Positions 42,779-50,797 of a stretch of DNA of 64,000 bases are shown here, one piece after another. The number at the start of each line of letters is the position of its first letter. Position 1 is the stretch's first letter. Made by a program: the position numbers and the translations under genes. A model generated the notes under the pieces. That model saw nothing but the letters and a program-made list of their open reading frames with translations, was not told where the DNA came from and did no database searches. Source of the stretch: Streptomyces xanthophaeus (GTDB lineage: Bacteria; Actinomycetota; Actinomycetes; Streptomycetales; Streptomycetaceae); assembly GCF_000725805.1 (NCBI RefSeq), contig NZ_JOFT01000042.1, positions 16,916 through 80,915 of the forward strand. The letters are read 5' to 3'.

Positions 42779-44800
42779 TTACGCCTCGGGCGCGGCAGCG
42801 GCCTTGCGGGTGCGGGTGCGCTTCGGCTTGGCCGGAGCGTCCTCCGCGGCCGCGGCGGCCACCGGAGCGGCCTCGGCGGCCTTGCGGGGCCGGGTGGTGC
42901 GGCGGGCCTTGACGGGCTCCACCGGCGGGGCCATCTGGAAGTCCGGCTCCGGAGCGGTCTCCACGACCTTGCGGACGCGGGGCCGTCGCGGTGCGACCGG
43001 GGCCTCCTCGGCGACCGGGGCCACGACGGCCTCGGCGACGACGGCAGCGGCCTTGCGCGGGGCGCGGGTGCGCTTCGGCTTGACGGGCGCCTCCTCGGCG
43101 ACCGGAGCCTCGGCGACCGGGGTCACCACGGCCTCGGCGACGACGGCAGCGGCCTTGCGCGGGGCGCGGGTGCGCTTCGGCTTGACCGGCGCCTCCTCGA
43201 CGACCGGAGCCACGGCGACCGGGGCCTCGGCCACGACGGCCGGAGCGGCCTCGACCGTCTCCACGGCCTCCACGGCCTGGGCCGGTACCGCAGCCACACG
43301 GGTGCGGCGGCGGCGAGGCCTGCGCGGCTCGTCGGCGGCCGGGGCCTCGGGGGCCTCGGCCACCGGGGTCACGGCAGCGGCGGCCGCCTCGGCGCCCAGC
43401 TCCGAACCGCCACGGGTGCGGCGGCGCTGGCGCGGCGTACGGGTACGGGCGGGACGCTCCTCCGCAGCCGCCGGAGCGGCAGCGGCCGGACCGCGGCCGC
43501 CACGGCCACCGCGGCCGCCGGTCTCGCCCAGGTCCTCGACGTCCTCCGCCTTCAGGCCCGCCCGCGTGCGCTCGGAGCGCGGCAGGGTGCCCTTGGTGCC
43601 GGCCGGGATGTTCATCTCTTCGTACAGGTGCGCGGACGTGGAGTACGTCTCGACCGGGTCGTGGAAGTCCAGCCCCAGCGCCTTGTTGATCAGCTGCCAG
43701 CGCGGGATGTCGTCCCAGTCGACCAGGGTGACGGCGATGCCCTTCTTGCCCGCGCGGCCGGTGCGGCCCACACGGTGCAGGAAGGTCTTCTCGTCCTCCG
43801 GCGTCTGGTAGTTGATGACGTGGGTGACGCCCTCGACGTCGATGCCGCGCGCGGCGACGTCGGTGCACACCAGCACGTCGACCTTGCCGTTGCGGAACGC
43901 GCGCAGCGCCTGCTCGCGCGCACCCTGGCCCAGGTCGCCGTGGACGGCGCCCGAGGCGAAGCCGCGCTTCTCCAGCTGCTCGGCGATGTCGGCCGCCGTG
44001 CGCTTGGTACGGCAGAAGATCATGGCCAGCCCGCGGCCCTCGGCCTGCAGGATGCGGGAGACGAGCTCCGGCTTGTCCATGTTGTGCGCGCGGAAGACGT
44101 GCTGCGCGGTGTTGGCGACGGTGGCGCCCTCGCCGTCCTCCGAGGAGGCGCGGATGTGCGTGGGCTGCGTCATGTACCGGCGGGCCAGGCCGATGACCGC
44201 GCCCGGCATGGTCGCCGAGAACAACATGGTCTGGCGCTTCGGCGGCAGGTAGCTCATGATCCGCTCGACGTCGGGCAGGAAGCCCAGGTCGAGCATCTCG
44301 TCGGCCTCGTCCAGGACCAGCGCCCGGATGTGCGAGAGGTCGAGCTTCTTCTGTCCGGCCAGGTCGAGCAGGCGGCCCGGGGTGCCGACGATGATGTCGA
44401 CGCCCTTCTTGAGCGCCTCGACCTGGGGCTCGTACGCGCGGCCGCCGTATATGGCGAGGACGCGTACGTTGCGGACCTTGCCCGCGGTCAGCAGGTCGTT
44501 GGTGACCTGGGTGCACAGCTCGCGGGTCGGAACCACGACGAGGGCCTGCGGGGCGTCGGTCAGCTGACCGGGCTCGGCCCGGCCCGCCTCGACGTCCGCG
44601 GGGACGGTGACCCGCTCCAGCAGGGGAAGACCGAAACCGAGCGTCTTGCCGGTGCCGGTCTTGGCCTGGCCGATGACGTCCGTGCCGGAGAGGGCGACGG
44701 GGAGGGTCATCTCCTGGATGGGGAAGGGGGACACGATGCCGACGGCTTCAAGGGCTTCGGCGGTCTCGGGAAGGATCCCGAGGTCTCGGAACGTAGTCAG
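42779..44800 (-). CDS. rhlE: DEAD-box RNA helicase with repeat-rich basic tail; probable CTG start
   Basis: 673 residues if started at CTG 44800. Q-motif (F..26 residues..PIQ), Walker A AKTGTGKT, DEAD box VLDEADEMLD, SAT motif, and motif VI HRVGRTGRAGKKG are all present. The only standard start downstream, GTG 44734, would cut off the conserved F of the Q-motif. CTG 44800 has AAGAGG seven bases upstream and begins LTTFRDLGILPETAEAL, the normal family N-terminus. The last 270 residues alternate Ala/Val/Pro-rich acidic stretches with basic patches such as KPKRTRAPRKAA, probably RNA-binding. The neighbourhood matches Rv3211. Confidence 0.88.
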   Translation of the reverse strand: MTTFRDLGILPETAEALEAVGIVSPFPIQEMTLPVALSGTDVIGQAKTGTGKTLGFGLPLLERVTVPADVEAGRAEPGQLTDAPQALVVVPTRELCTQVTNDLLTAGKVRNVRVLAIYGGRAYEPQVEALKKGVDIIVGTPGRLLDLAGQKKLDLSHIRALVLDEADEMLDLGFLPDVERIMSYLPPKRQTMLFSATMPGAVIGLARRYMTQPTHIRASSEDGEGATVANTAQHVFRAHNMDKPELVSRILQAEGRGLAMIFCRTKRTAADIAEQLEKRGFASGAVHGDLGQGAREQALRAFRNGKVDVLVCTDVAARGIDVEGVTHVINYQTPEDEKTFLHRVGRTGRAGKKGIAVTLVDWDDIPRWQLINKALGLDFHDPVETYSTSAHLYEEMNIPAGTKGTLPRSERTRAGLKAEDVEDLGETGGRGGRGGRGPAAAAPAAAEERPARTRTPRQRRRTRGGSELGAEAAAAAVTPVAEAPEAPAADEPRRPRRRRTRVAAVPAQAVEAVETVEAAPAVVAEAPVAVAPVVEEAPVKPKRTRAPRKAAAVVAEAVVTPVAEAPVAEEAPVKPKRTRAPRKAAAVVAEAVVAPVAEEAPVAPRRPRVRKVVETAPEPDFQMAPPVEPVKARRTTRPRKAAEAAPVAAAAAEDAPAKPKRTRTRKAAAAPEA
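43026..43186 (-). repeat. 102-base repeat in the helicase tail
   Basis: Two copies of a 59-base segment (43026-43084 and 43128-43186) lie at a period of 102 bases, i.e. 34 codons, coding for KPKRTRAPRKAAAVVAEAVV. Confidence 0.8.
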
Positions 44801-45204
44801 GGTGCTGCCTCTTCTGTGAGACGCGGCGCGAGGCGGCGAGGGGGGTCGTACCGTGCCGGGCTTGAAGTACTGCGCCCACCCAGCATTCGGGCGGGTCGTA
44901 CAAAGCTGCGCGGGACCACTAAGCCTTCGCTCAAGCGCTTGTGCCGCTGAGGGGGCCCCTCATGGGTGGCGATGCACATGAGCGCACGCACCACGCCGAG
45001 GGCGGGTCGGTTGGAGCCGATCGGGCCACCGACCGGGCATCCTCATTGGGATGGCCCGCCGAGTTTCCGGCAGGCGCATTACCACTGTACCCCGGAATCG
45101 CGCAGCCGTGTCGGGCGAATTCACCGGGCAGGCGTGTTTACGTGGGCTGGCAGTGAGCAGGTGTGGTGACTTGCGCCGCCTTTCGGCGGGCTATTGTGCG
45201 GAGC
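44801..45204. other. 404-base gap with divergent promoters
   Basis: Between the helicase (minus) and MiaE-like (plus) genes. The palindrome GAGGGG(G)CCCCTC lies near 44949-44962. A GCC/GGC hairpin falls inside the promoter spacer of the MiaE-like gene (45175-45190). No gene was recognised; a long leader that controls the helicase is possible. Confidence 0.5.
45192..45197 (+). promoter_or_regulatory. -10 hexamer of a probable leaderless MiaE-like gene promoter
   Basis: TATTGT ends seven bases before the ATG and no ribosome-binding site is seen. TTGCGC (45171-45176) is a possible -35 at short spacing. Confidence 0.45.
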
Positions 45205-45963
45205 ATGTCGACCGTAGAAAACGCCTCGCCCGCCGACGACAGCGCACCCGCGGAATCCGCCGGCATCGCCGCCCAGGACTGGGCGACCGCCTCCGCCTCG
45301 CCCCAGTACCGGGCCGCCGTCGTGGACCTGCTCGGCGCGCTCGCCTACGGGGAGCTCGCGGCCTTCGAGCGCCTCGCGGAGGACGCGAAGCTCGCGCCCA
45401 CCCTCGACGACAAGGCCGAGCTCGCCGCGATGGCGTCCGCCGAGTTCCACCACTTCGAGCGGCTGCGCGACCGGCTCGCCGCCATCGAGGTGGAGCCCAC
45501 CGCCGCCATGGAGCCCTTCGCGAAGGGCGTCGACGACTTCCACCGCCAGACCGCCCCGTCGGACTGGCTGGAGGGCCTGGTCAAGGCGTACGTCGGCGAC
45601 TCCATCGCCAGTGACTTCTACCGCGAGGTCGCGACCCACCTGGACACCGACACCCGCGCCCTCGTCGTCGGCGTGCTCGACGACACCGGTCACGGCAACT
45701 TCGCCGTCGAGAAGGTGCGCGCCGCCATCGAGGCCGACCCGCGCTGCGGCGGCCGGCTCGCGCTGTGGGCCCGCCGTCTGATGGGCGAGGCACTCTCGCA
45801 GGCCCAGCGCGTGGTCGCCGAGCGCGACGCGCTCTCCACCATGCTGGTCGGCGGGGTCGACGGGATGGCGGCCGGCTTCGACCTGGCGGCCGTCGGCGAG
45901 ATGTTCACCCGGATCACCAAGGCGCACACCAAGCGGATGGCGGCCCTCGGCCTGGCCGCCTGA
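45205..45963 (+). CDS. Ferritin-like diiron protein, MiaE_2 type
   Basis: 252 residues of mostly helix. Glu/His pairs typical of ferritin-like folds: YGELAAFERL, EFHHFERL, DSIASDFYREVA and DDTGHGNFAVEKV. Annotated families call it tRNA-(ms2io6A) hydroxylase-like, but no tRNA-modification role is shown. ATG 45205 is fixed by the leaderless promoter. It neighbours rhlE and DUF3107, as Rv3210c does in M. tuberculosis. Confidence 0.85.
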   Translation: MSTVENASPADDSAPAESAGIAAQDWATASASPQYRAAVVDLLGALAYGELAAFERLAEDAKLAPTLDDKAELAAMASAEFHHFERLRDRLAAIEVEPTAAMEPFAKGVDDFHRQTAPSDWLEGLVKAYVGDSIASDFYREVATHLDTDTRALVVGVLDDTGHGNFAVEKVRAAIEADPRCGGRLALWARRLMGEALSQAQRVVAERDALSTMLVGGVDGMAAGFDLAAVGEMFTRITKAHTKRMAALGLAA

Positions 45964-45977
45964 CGGTTGCGGACGTG

Positions 45978-46017
45978 ACGAAGGCCCCGGAGCGCAGATG
46001 CGCTCCGGGGCCTTCGT
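45978..46017. terminator. Bidirectional terminator, 19-bp perfect stem
   Basis: ACGAAGGCCCCGGAGCGCA pairs perfectly with its complement around a 2-base loop, between convergent genes. Confidence 0.9.
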
Positions 46018-46027
46018 GCGTCAGGGG

Positions 46028-46330
46028 TCAGCCCCGGGAGGGGAGCGAAAACGGAGGCCTGCGCGAGGGCCTGCGGGGCCCGGAGCCGGGCCGCAGCAAC
46101 AGGGACAGGACCACTGCCGACACCAGCAGGCCGCCGACGAAGGTCGCGGTCAGGGTGTTGTGCCCGGGGCCGAGCGCGAAGTGCGTCAGATACGCCCCGA
46201 ACAGCGCCCCGAGTACCCCGCTGACCAGCACCACTCTCGCGGACGGCAGCCGGCGCGCGAACACGCGCACAGCCGTCGCGGACAGGGCGAGGCCCAGCAG
46301 AGCAGAGCCGAGCGCTTCGATCAGCAGCAT
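46028..46330 (-). CDS. Small membrane protein, 100 residues
   Basis: ATG 46330 begins MLLIEALGSALLGLALSATAV. Three hydrophobic helices with Gly-rich turns (VLVSGVLGALFGAYLTHF), then a basic, Pro/Arg-rich cytoplasmic tail. It resembles small conserved Streptomyces membrane proteins without a known role. It is convergent with the MiaE-like gene. Confidence 0.7.
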   Translation of the reverse strand: MLLIEALGSALLGLALSATAVRVFARRLPSARVVLVSGVLGALFGAYLTHFALGPGHNTLTATFVGGLLVSAVVLSLLLRPGSGPRRPSRRPPFSLPSRG

Positions 46331-46394
46331 GAGGTCCCTCCCACACGTCGGGGCAAACCAAGTCACTGCGGTCCTACCCGAAGCGGAAGAACGG

Positions 46395-46430
46395 GAAACG
46401 GCCCGGTGGAATCAACCACCGGGCCGTTTC
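46395..46430 (-). terminator. Terminator of the DUF3107 gene
   Basis: GAAACGGCCCGGTGG pairs perfectly with CCACCGGGCCGTTTC, loop of 6 bases, 33 bases past the stop on the minus strand. Confidence 0.85.
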
Positions 46431-46462
46431 GCACAGTTCTCGGCACGTCAGGTGCCAGTGCG

Positions 46463-46690
46463 TCAGAGCGCGCCGAAGCCGACCTTGCGGGCGGTCGGCT
46501 CGCCGAGGTCCACGTAGGACAGGCGGTCGGACGGCACCAGGACCTTGCGGCCCTTGACGTCGGTGAGGCTGAGCAGCGGCGCCGTACCGGACAGCGCGGC
46601 GGCCACGATGCCCTCCAGCTCCTCGGCGCTCAGGTCGCTCTCCAGCACGATCTCCCGGGGTGCGTGCTGCACGCCGATCTTGACCTCCAC
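46463..46690 (-). CDS. DUF3107 protein
   Basis: 75 residues beginning MEVKIGVQHAPREIVLESDLS, a compact acidic protein (TB9.4/Rv3208A type) always found next to this TetR gene in actinobacteria. GTG 46690; its function is unknown. It ends GFGAL and is followed by a strong terminator. Confidence 0.9.
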   Translation of the reverse strand: MEVKIGVQHAPREIVLESDLSAEELEGIVAAALSGTAPLLSLTDVKGRKVLVPSDRLSYVDLGEPTARKVGFGAL

Positions 46691-46847
46691 GGCTTTGTCC
46701 CTCCGACGGTCCGTTTCGCGCGATCAGCCGCGCCGTACGCGGTCCACATTAGCCCGGTGAGGGGACGCGGACCGCGCAGAGCGGACACGCTGGCAGCGAA
46801 CACCGGCCACCGGCCGGTACCGCGCGGCCGGCTCGGGACGTCCGGTC

Positions 46848-47486
46848 TCAGGCGTCGGTGCCGTGCAGCGGGAAACCGGCGATGCCGCGCCACGCCAGCG
46901 AGGTCAGCAGGCCCACCGCGGTGTCACGGGCGACCGGGCTCTCGCTGGAGAGCCAGTAGCGGGCCACGACCTGCGAGACCCCGCCCAGGCCCACGGCCAG
47001 CAGCATCGACTCGTCCTTGGACAGGCCGGTGTCCTCGGCGATGACGTCGGAAATGGCCTCGGCGCACTGGAGCGAGACCCGGTCGACGCGCTCGCGCACC
47101 GCGGGCTCGTTCGTCAGGTCGGACTCGAAGACCAGCCGGAAGGCGCCGCCCTCGTCCTCGACGTACGCGAAGTACGCGTCCATCGTCGCGGCCACGCGCA
47201 GCTTGTTGTCCGTCGTCGACGCGAGCGCCGTGCGCACGGCCAGCAGCAGCGACTCGCAGTGCTGGTCCAGCAGCGCCAGGTACAGGTCGAGCTTGCCCGG
47301 GAAGTGCTGGTAGAGCACCGGCTTGCTGACCCCGGCGCGCTCGGCGATGTCGTCCATCGCGGCAGCGTGGTACCCCTGCGCGACGAAGACCTCCTGAGCC
47401 GCGCCCAGGAGCTGGTTCCGTCGGGCTCGGCGCGGCAGTCGCGTGCCCCGCGGACGCGCTGCTTCGGTCTGCTCGATGGCTGTCAC
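46848..47486 (-). CDS. TetR family transcriptional regulator
   Basis: 212 residues. The N-terminal helix-turn-helix reads NQLLGAAQEVFVAQGYHAAAMDDIAERAGVSKPVLYQHFPGK, a textbook TetR domain; the C-terminal ligand domain is helical. GTG 47486 has GGGAGG upstream. By position it corresponds to Rv3208. Whether it controls DUF3107 or its own gene is unknown; no clear palindrome was found. Confidence 0.92.
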   Translation of the reverse strand: MTAIEQTEAARPRGTRLPRRARRNQLLGAAQEVFVAQGYHAAAMDDIAERAGVSKPVLYQHFPGKLDLYLALLDQHCESLLLAVRTALASTTDNKLRVAATMDAYFAYVEDEGGAFRLVFESDLTNEPAVRERVDRVSLQCAEAISDVIAEDTGLSKDESMLLAVGLGGVSQVVARYWLSSESPVARDTAVGLLTSLAWRGIAGFPLHGTDA

Positions 47487-47644
47487 GCCGCCTCCCACTT
47501 TCTCTAAGAACACAGTGCGCTCTGCGCCGCGCCGCCATCGTACTTTTCGGTAACCGAATCTGGAGGGTTCAAGCCGAGTTTTCTCGCGGTACGGACGTGC
47601 CACGGACCCCTGGAGGCGCTGGTCAGCGGTCGGTCAGTGGCCGG

Positions 47645-47860
47645 TCAGCGGTAGTCGTCCTCGTCCATCGGCACCACCCGGGCCTGTTCCGCGGCGTCGC
47701 CGTCGGCGGCCTCGCCCCGTTCCGGGCCGCTGACCGGGTCGTCCTCGTCCGGCTGCAGATCGGCGAGCTGCTCCGCCACGTCCGCCTCGGGCGCCTCGGG
47801 GTCGAGGGCCTCGGGCAAGCCCTCGCGGAAGGTGTCCGGCTCCGCAGGGTCGACAGTCAT
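47645..47860 (-). CDS. Small very acidic protein, 71 residues
   Basis: ATG 47860 with MTVDPAEPDTFREGLPEALDPEAPEADVAEQ, ending PMDEDDYR; over a quarter Asp/Glu and almost no hydrophobic residues, so probably disordered. Found in the same place in related actinomycetes. No function can be given. Confidence 0.65.
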   Translation of the reverse strand: MTVDPAEPDTFREGLPEALDPEAPEADVAEQLADLQPDEDDPVSGPERGEAADGDAAEQARVVPMDEDDYR

Positions 47861-47977
47861 GGCGCTCCCCTCGCTTTCTCTTCTCACTACGAGCCTAGGA
47901 GCCTCGCGGATGCCCCGCGAGGCGGATCGGCATGCGTCTGTGACCGCGAACACAGGAAGTGGAGCGTGATCGTCTCG

Positions 47978-47983
47978 TAACAT
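47978..47983 (+). promoter_or_regulatory. -10 hexamer of a probable leaderless promoter
   Basis: TAACAT ends seven bases before the ATG of the hydrolase gene, with no ribosome-binding site between them. Confidence 0.45.
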
Positions 47984-47990
47984 TGCCCGC

Positions 47991-48986
47991 ATGTCTTCGA
48001 CCGAGCTGCCGGGTGTGCGGTCCACCGCCGAGCCGTCCTCCCTGGTGGGAGCCGTCCGGGTGGCCGAGGGAGAGCAGTGGCGCACCGTCGCGCTGCCCGG
48101 CCTGGAGCTCGCCGTACGGCAGCGGCCCCCGGTGCGTACGGGGCTGCCGCCCGCCCTGTTCGTGCACGGACTCGGCGGTTCCTCGCAGAACTGGTCGGCG
48201 CTGATGGCGCAGCTGGCCGACACCGTCGACGGCGAGGCCGTGGACCTGCCCGGCTTCGGCTGGTCCCCGCCGCCCGCCGACCGGGACTACTCGGTCACCG
48301 CGCTCGCCCGCGCGGTCATCCGCCACCTCGACGCGGCCGGCCGCGGCCCCGTCCACCTCTTCGGCAACTCCCTCGGCGGGGCCGTCTCCACCCGGGTCGC
48401 GGCCGTCCGGCCCGACCTGGTGCGCACCCTGACCCTGGTCTCGCCCGCCCTGCCCGAGCTGCGCGTGCAGAAGTCGGCCGTACCGACCGCGCTGCTCGCC
48501 GTCCCCGGCATGGCCGCCCTCTTCGGCCGCCTCACCCGCGACCTGACCGCCGAGCAGCGCACCCGCGGGGTGATGGGCCTCTGTTACGGGGACCCCTCCC
48601 GGGTGACGCCCGACGGATTCCGGTACGCGGTGGAGGAGATGGAGCGGCGGATGGCCCTGCCGTACTTCTGGGACGCGATGACCCGTACCTCGCGGGGCAT
48701 CGTCGACGCCTACACCCTCGGTGGCCAGCACGGACTGTGGCGCCAGGCACAGCGCGTGCTCGCCCCCGCCCTCCTGGTCTACGGTGGCCGGGACCAGCTG
48801 GTCTCGTACCGGATGGCGCACCGGGCCGCCGCGGCCTTCCGGGGTTCGCGGCTGCTGTGTCTGCCCGAGGCCGGGCACGTGGCGATGATGGAGTACCCCG
48901 AGGTGGTGGCCGCCGCCTTCCGGGAGCTGATGCGGGACACCGCCGCGGCGGACACCGACCGAGATACCGAAGACGGCAGAGGCTGA
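47991..48986 (+). CDS. Alpha/beta hydrolase
   Basis: 331 residues. VHGLGGSSQNWSALM (oxyanion region), GNSLGGAV (nucleophile elbow with Ser), Asp in VYGGRDQLVS and His in PEAGHVAMMEYP form the catalytic set. Substrate unknown; neighbours are regulators and a metalloprotease. ATG 47991 fixed by the leaderless promoter; the DUF3152 gene follows after 5 bases, so the two form an operon. Confidence 0.9.
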   Translation: MSSTELPGVRSTAEPSSLVGAVRVAEGEQWRTVALPGLELAVRQRPPVRTGLPPALFVHGLGGSSQNWSALMAQLADTVDGEAVDLPGFGWSPPPADRDYSVTALARAVIRHLDAAGRGPVHLFGNSLGGAVSTRVAAVRPDLVRTLTLVSPALPELRVQKSAVPTALLAVPGMAALFGRLTRDLTAEQRTRGVMGLCYGDPSRVTPDGFRYAVEEMERRMALPYFWDAMTRTSRGIVDAYTLGGQHGLWRQAQRVLAPALLVYGGRDQLVSYRMAHRAAAAFRGSRLLCLPEAGHVAMMEYPEVVAAAFRELMRDTAAADTDRDTEDGRG

Positions 48987-48991
48987 GGACC

Positions 48992-50470
48992 GTGGGACGA
49001 CATAGTCGCAAGGCCCCTTCCGCTTCCCCCGCCCCTGCCCCGGCCGCGCCGACGGAGCCCGCCCCGGCCGCGTACGAGGAGCCGCTGGGCTGGTACGAGA
49101 TGCCGGCGGACCCCTACGAGGAGCCGGGCAGCCTCTTCGGTGCGCCGGGCGGCCCGTACGCGCAGCAGTACGGGCAGCCGTACGAACAGCCTCACACCGA
49201 ACCCACCGTCACCCACCAGGGCTACGCGCCCCGGGCGGCCCACCCCTGGCCCGAGGAGCGGCCCGGCGGGCACCCCGAGCAGCACGAGCCCGGCGGTTCC
49301 TGGGGAGCGGGGCCCGGCGCCGTCTACGGGGACTGGCACGGCGTCCCGCGCGCAGCCGCCCCGTACGCGGCGGTGGCCGCCCCGGCCCCGCCGCCCCCGG
49401 CGGCGCCCCTGTCCTCCTTCGAGCCCTTCCCGTCCTTCGCGGAGGACGGCCCGCTCACCTCCACCGGCTCGCACCGCCGGGTGCCCGGTCCGCGCAGGCC
49501 CGCCGACGGGGCGCGGGCCGAGTCCGCCGCCCGTTCCGCCGCCGCGGCTCCCGCCGCGCCGCCCGCCGAGCCCGCCGACTCTGCCGCCCCGCCGCCCGCC
49601 GAGGAGCAGTCCGGCTCCGGCCGGGCCGGGAAGGTCCGCACCTACACCGGGATGGCCGCCGCGGCCGTGACCACCGTGCTCGCCGTGGTCGTCGCCGTCC
49701 AGGTCGCCTCCGAGAGCGACATCGGCAAACCCGGTGCGCTCGCCGCCCCCGACGACGGCCGGGCCCGCGCCGAGGCCGGCGCCGCCTCCCGCTCCGACGG
49801 CCGCCCGACGCCGGACGCGCCCGCGGACGCCGCGGCGAGCCCGTCCGCGGCCCCGCCCGCGCCGGAGCTGACGTACGAGCAGAAGATGGCGCAGCAGCTG
49901 CCCATCGACGCCAAGCTCGCCGGCCCCGGAACCTTCGACACCGTCCCCGGCGTCGCCCAGGCCCCCGGCAAGGGGAAGACCGTCCGCTACCGGGTCGACG
50001 TCGAGCAGGGTCTCGGCCTGGACGCGCAGCTGTTCGCCGAGGCGGTGCACCGCACCCTGAACGACCCGCGGAGCTGGGGACACGGCGGCAGCCGGACCTT
50101 CGAGCGGGTGCCGGGCGGCTCGGCCGACTTCGTCATCACCCTCGCCAGCCCGGGGACCACCGGGATCTGGTGCGCCAAGTCGGGCCTGGACACCACCGTG
50201 GACAACGTCTCCTGCGACTCCGCCTCCACCGACCGCGTGATGATCAACGCCTTCCGGTGGGCGCAGGGCTCGGCGACGTACGGGCCGGACCAGATGCTCG
50301 CGTACCGGCAGATGCTCATCAACCACGAGGTCGGGCACCGGCTCGGACACGGTCACGTGAGCTGCCGCACCCCCGGGTCGCTCGCGCCGATCATGCAGCA
50401 GCAGACGAAGTCCCTCGACATCGACGGAATCCAGTGCAAGCCCAACCCGTGGGTGCATCCCGGAAGTTGA
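48992..50470 (+). CDS. DUF3152 zinc metalloprotease-like membrane protein
   Basis: 492 residues. A Pro/Ala-rich cytoplasmic N-terminus (about 215 residues), then one helix (MAAAAVTTVLAVVVAVQVA) and an extracellular domain. The active-site motif is H445-E-x-x-H449-x-x-G452-x-x-H455 (NHEVGHRLGHGH), the metzincin pattern, so a wall-associated peptidase is likely. GTG 48992 chosen at the conserved RHSRKAP start. It corresponds to Rv3207c; in M. tuberculosis its neighbour is moeZ, but here 10.4 kb of other genes intervene. Confidence 0.88.
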   Translation: MGRHSRKAPSASPAPAPAAPTEPAPAAYEEPLGWYEMPADPYEEPGSLFGAPGGPYAQQYGQPYEQPHTEPTVTHQGYAPRAAHPWPEERPGGHPEQHEPGGSWGAGPGAVYGDWHGVPRAAAPYAAVAAPAPPPPAAPLSSFEPFPSFAEDGPLTSTGSHRRVPGPRRPADGARAESAARSAAAAPAAPPAEPADSAAPPPAEEQSGSGRAGKVRTYTGMAAAAVTTVLAVVVAVQVASESDIGKPGALAAPDDGRARAEAGAASRSDGRPTPDAPADAAASPSAAPPAPELTYEQKMAQQLPIDAKLAGPGTFDTVPGVAQAPGKGKTVRYRVDVEQGLGLDAQLFAEAVHRTLNDPRSWGHGGSRTFERVPGGSADFVITLASPGTTGIWCAKSGLDTTVDNVSCDSASTDRVMINAFRWAQGSATYGPDQMLAYRQMLINHEVGHRLGHGHVSCRTPGSLAPIMQQQTKSLDIDGIQCKPNPWVHPGS

Positions 50471-50490
50471 GCGGTGGTCCAGAACCCGCG

Positions 50491-50520
50491 TTGACAAGCT
50501 GTCCGATCATCGGCCATCGT
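50491..50520 (+). promoter_or_regulatory. Promoter of the 31-residue small ORF, probably leaderless
   Basis: Perfect -35 TTGACA at 50491-50496, 18-base spacer, CATCGT (50515-50520) as a weak -10, then seven bases to the ATG at 50528. Confidence 0.5.
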
Positions 50521-50527
50521 TCTCCGC

Positions 50528-50623
50528 ATGTCGCAGCACCACACCATGATCGCGAGCGCCGCCATAGAGCTGGCGCTGCTTGGTGTGACCGCGCACAGCG
50601 TGGCCGACATCTTCTGTCGCTGA
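50528..50623 (+). CDS. Putative 31-residue leaderless small ORF
   Basis: ATG to TGA, 31 residues beginning MSQHHTMIASA and ending ADIFCR. The middle is helical (AAIELALLGVTAHSV). A good promoter places the mRNA 5' end at the ATG, and no ribosome-binding site is present. It lies between the metalloprotease gene and the oligopeptide import operon. It may be a leader peptide or small secreted signal, or a chance reading frame. I do not recognise a family. Confidence 0.5.
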   Translation: MSQHHTMIASAAIELALLGVTAHSVADIFCR

Positions 50624-50797
50624 CGCCGGCCCGTCCGCGTCGCGACCCTTCCTGAGTTCCGCCGCGCCCGGGTGTACGCATGCCCCCAGGCGCGGCTCTT
50701 TCTGCTTTCACCCGGTGTCCTTCCGGCGCCGTCCGCTGCCCTGGCGTGGCTTTCTCTCCCCATCCTTCTTCACCTTCACGCCGAGAGGTCTCTTTCC

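Noticed and set aside
50624..50797. Further small ORFs between the 31-codon frame and the third receptor gene
   Set aside because: Short frames exist but lack both a promoter and a ribosome-binding site.
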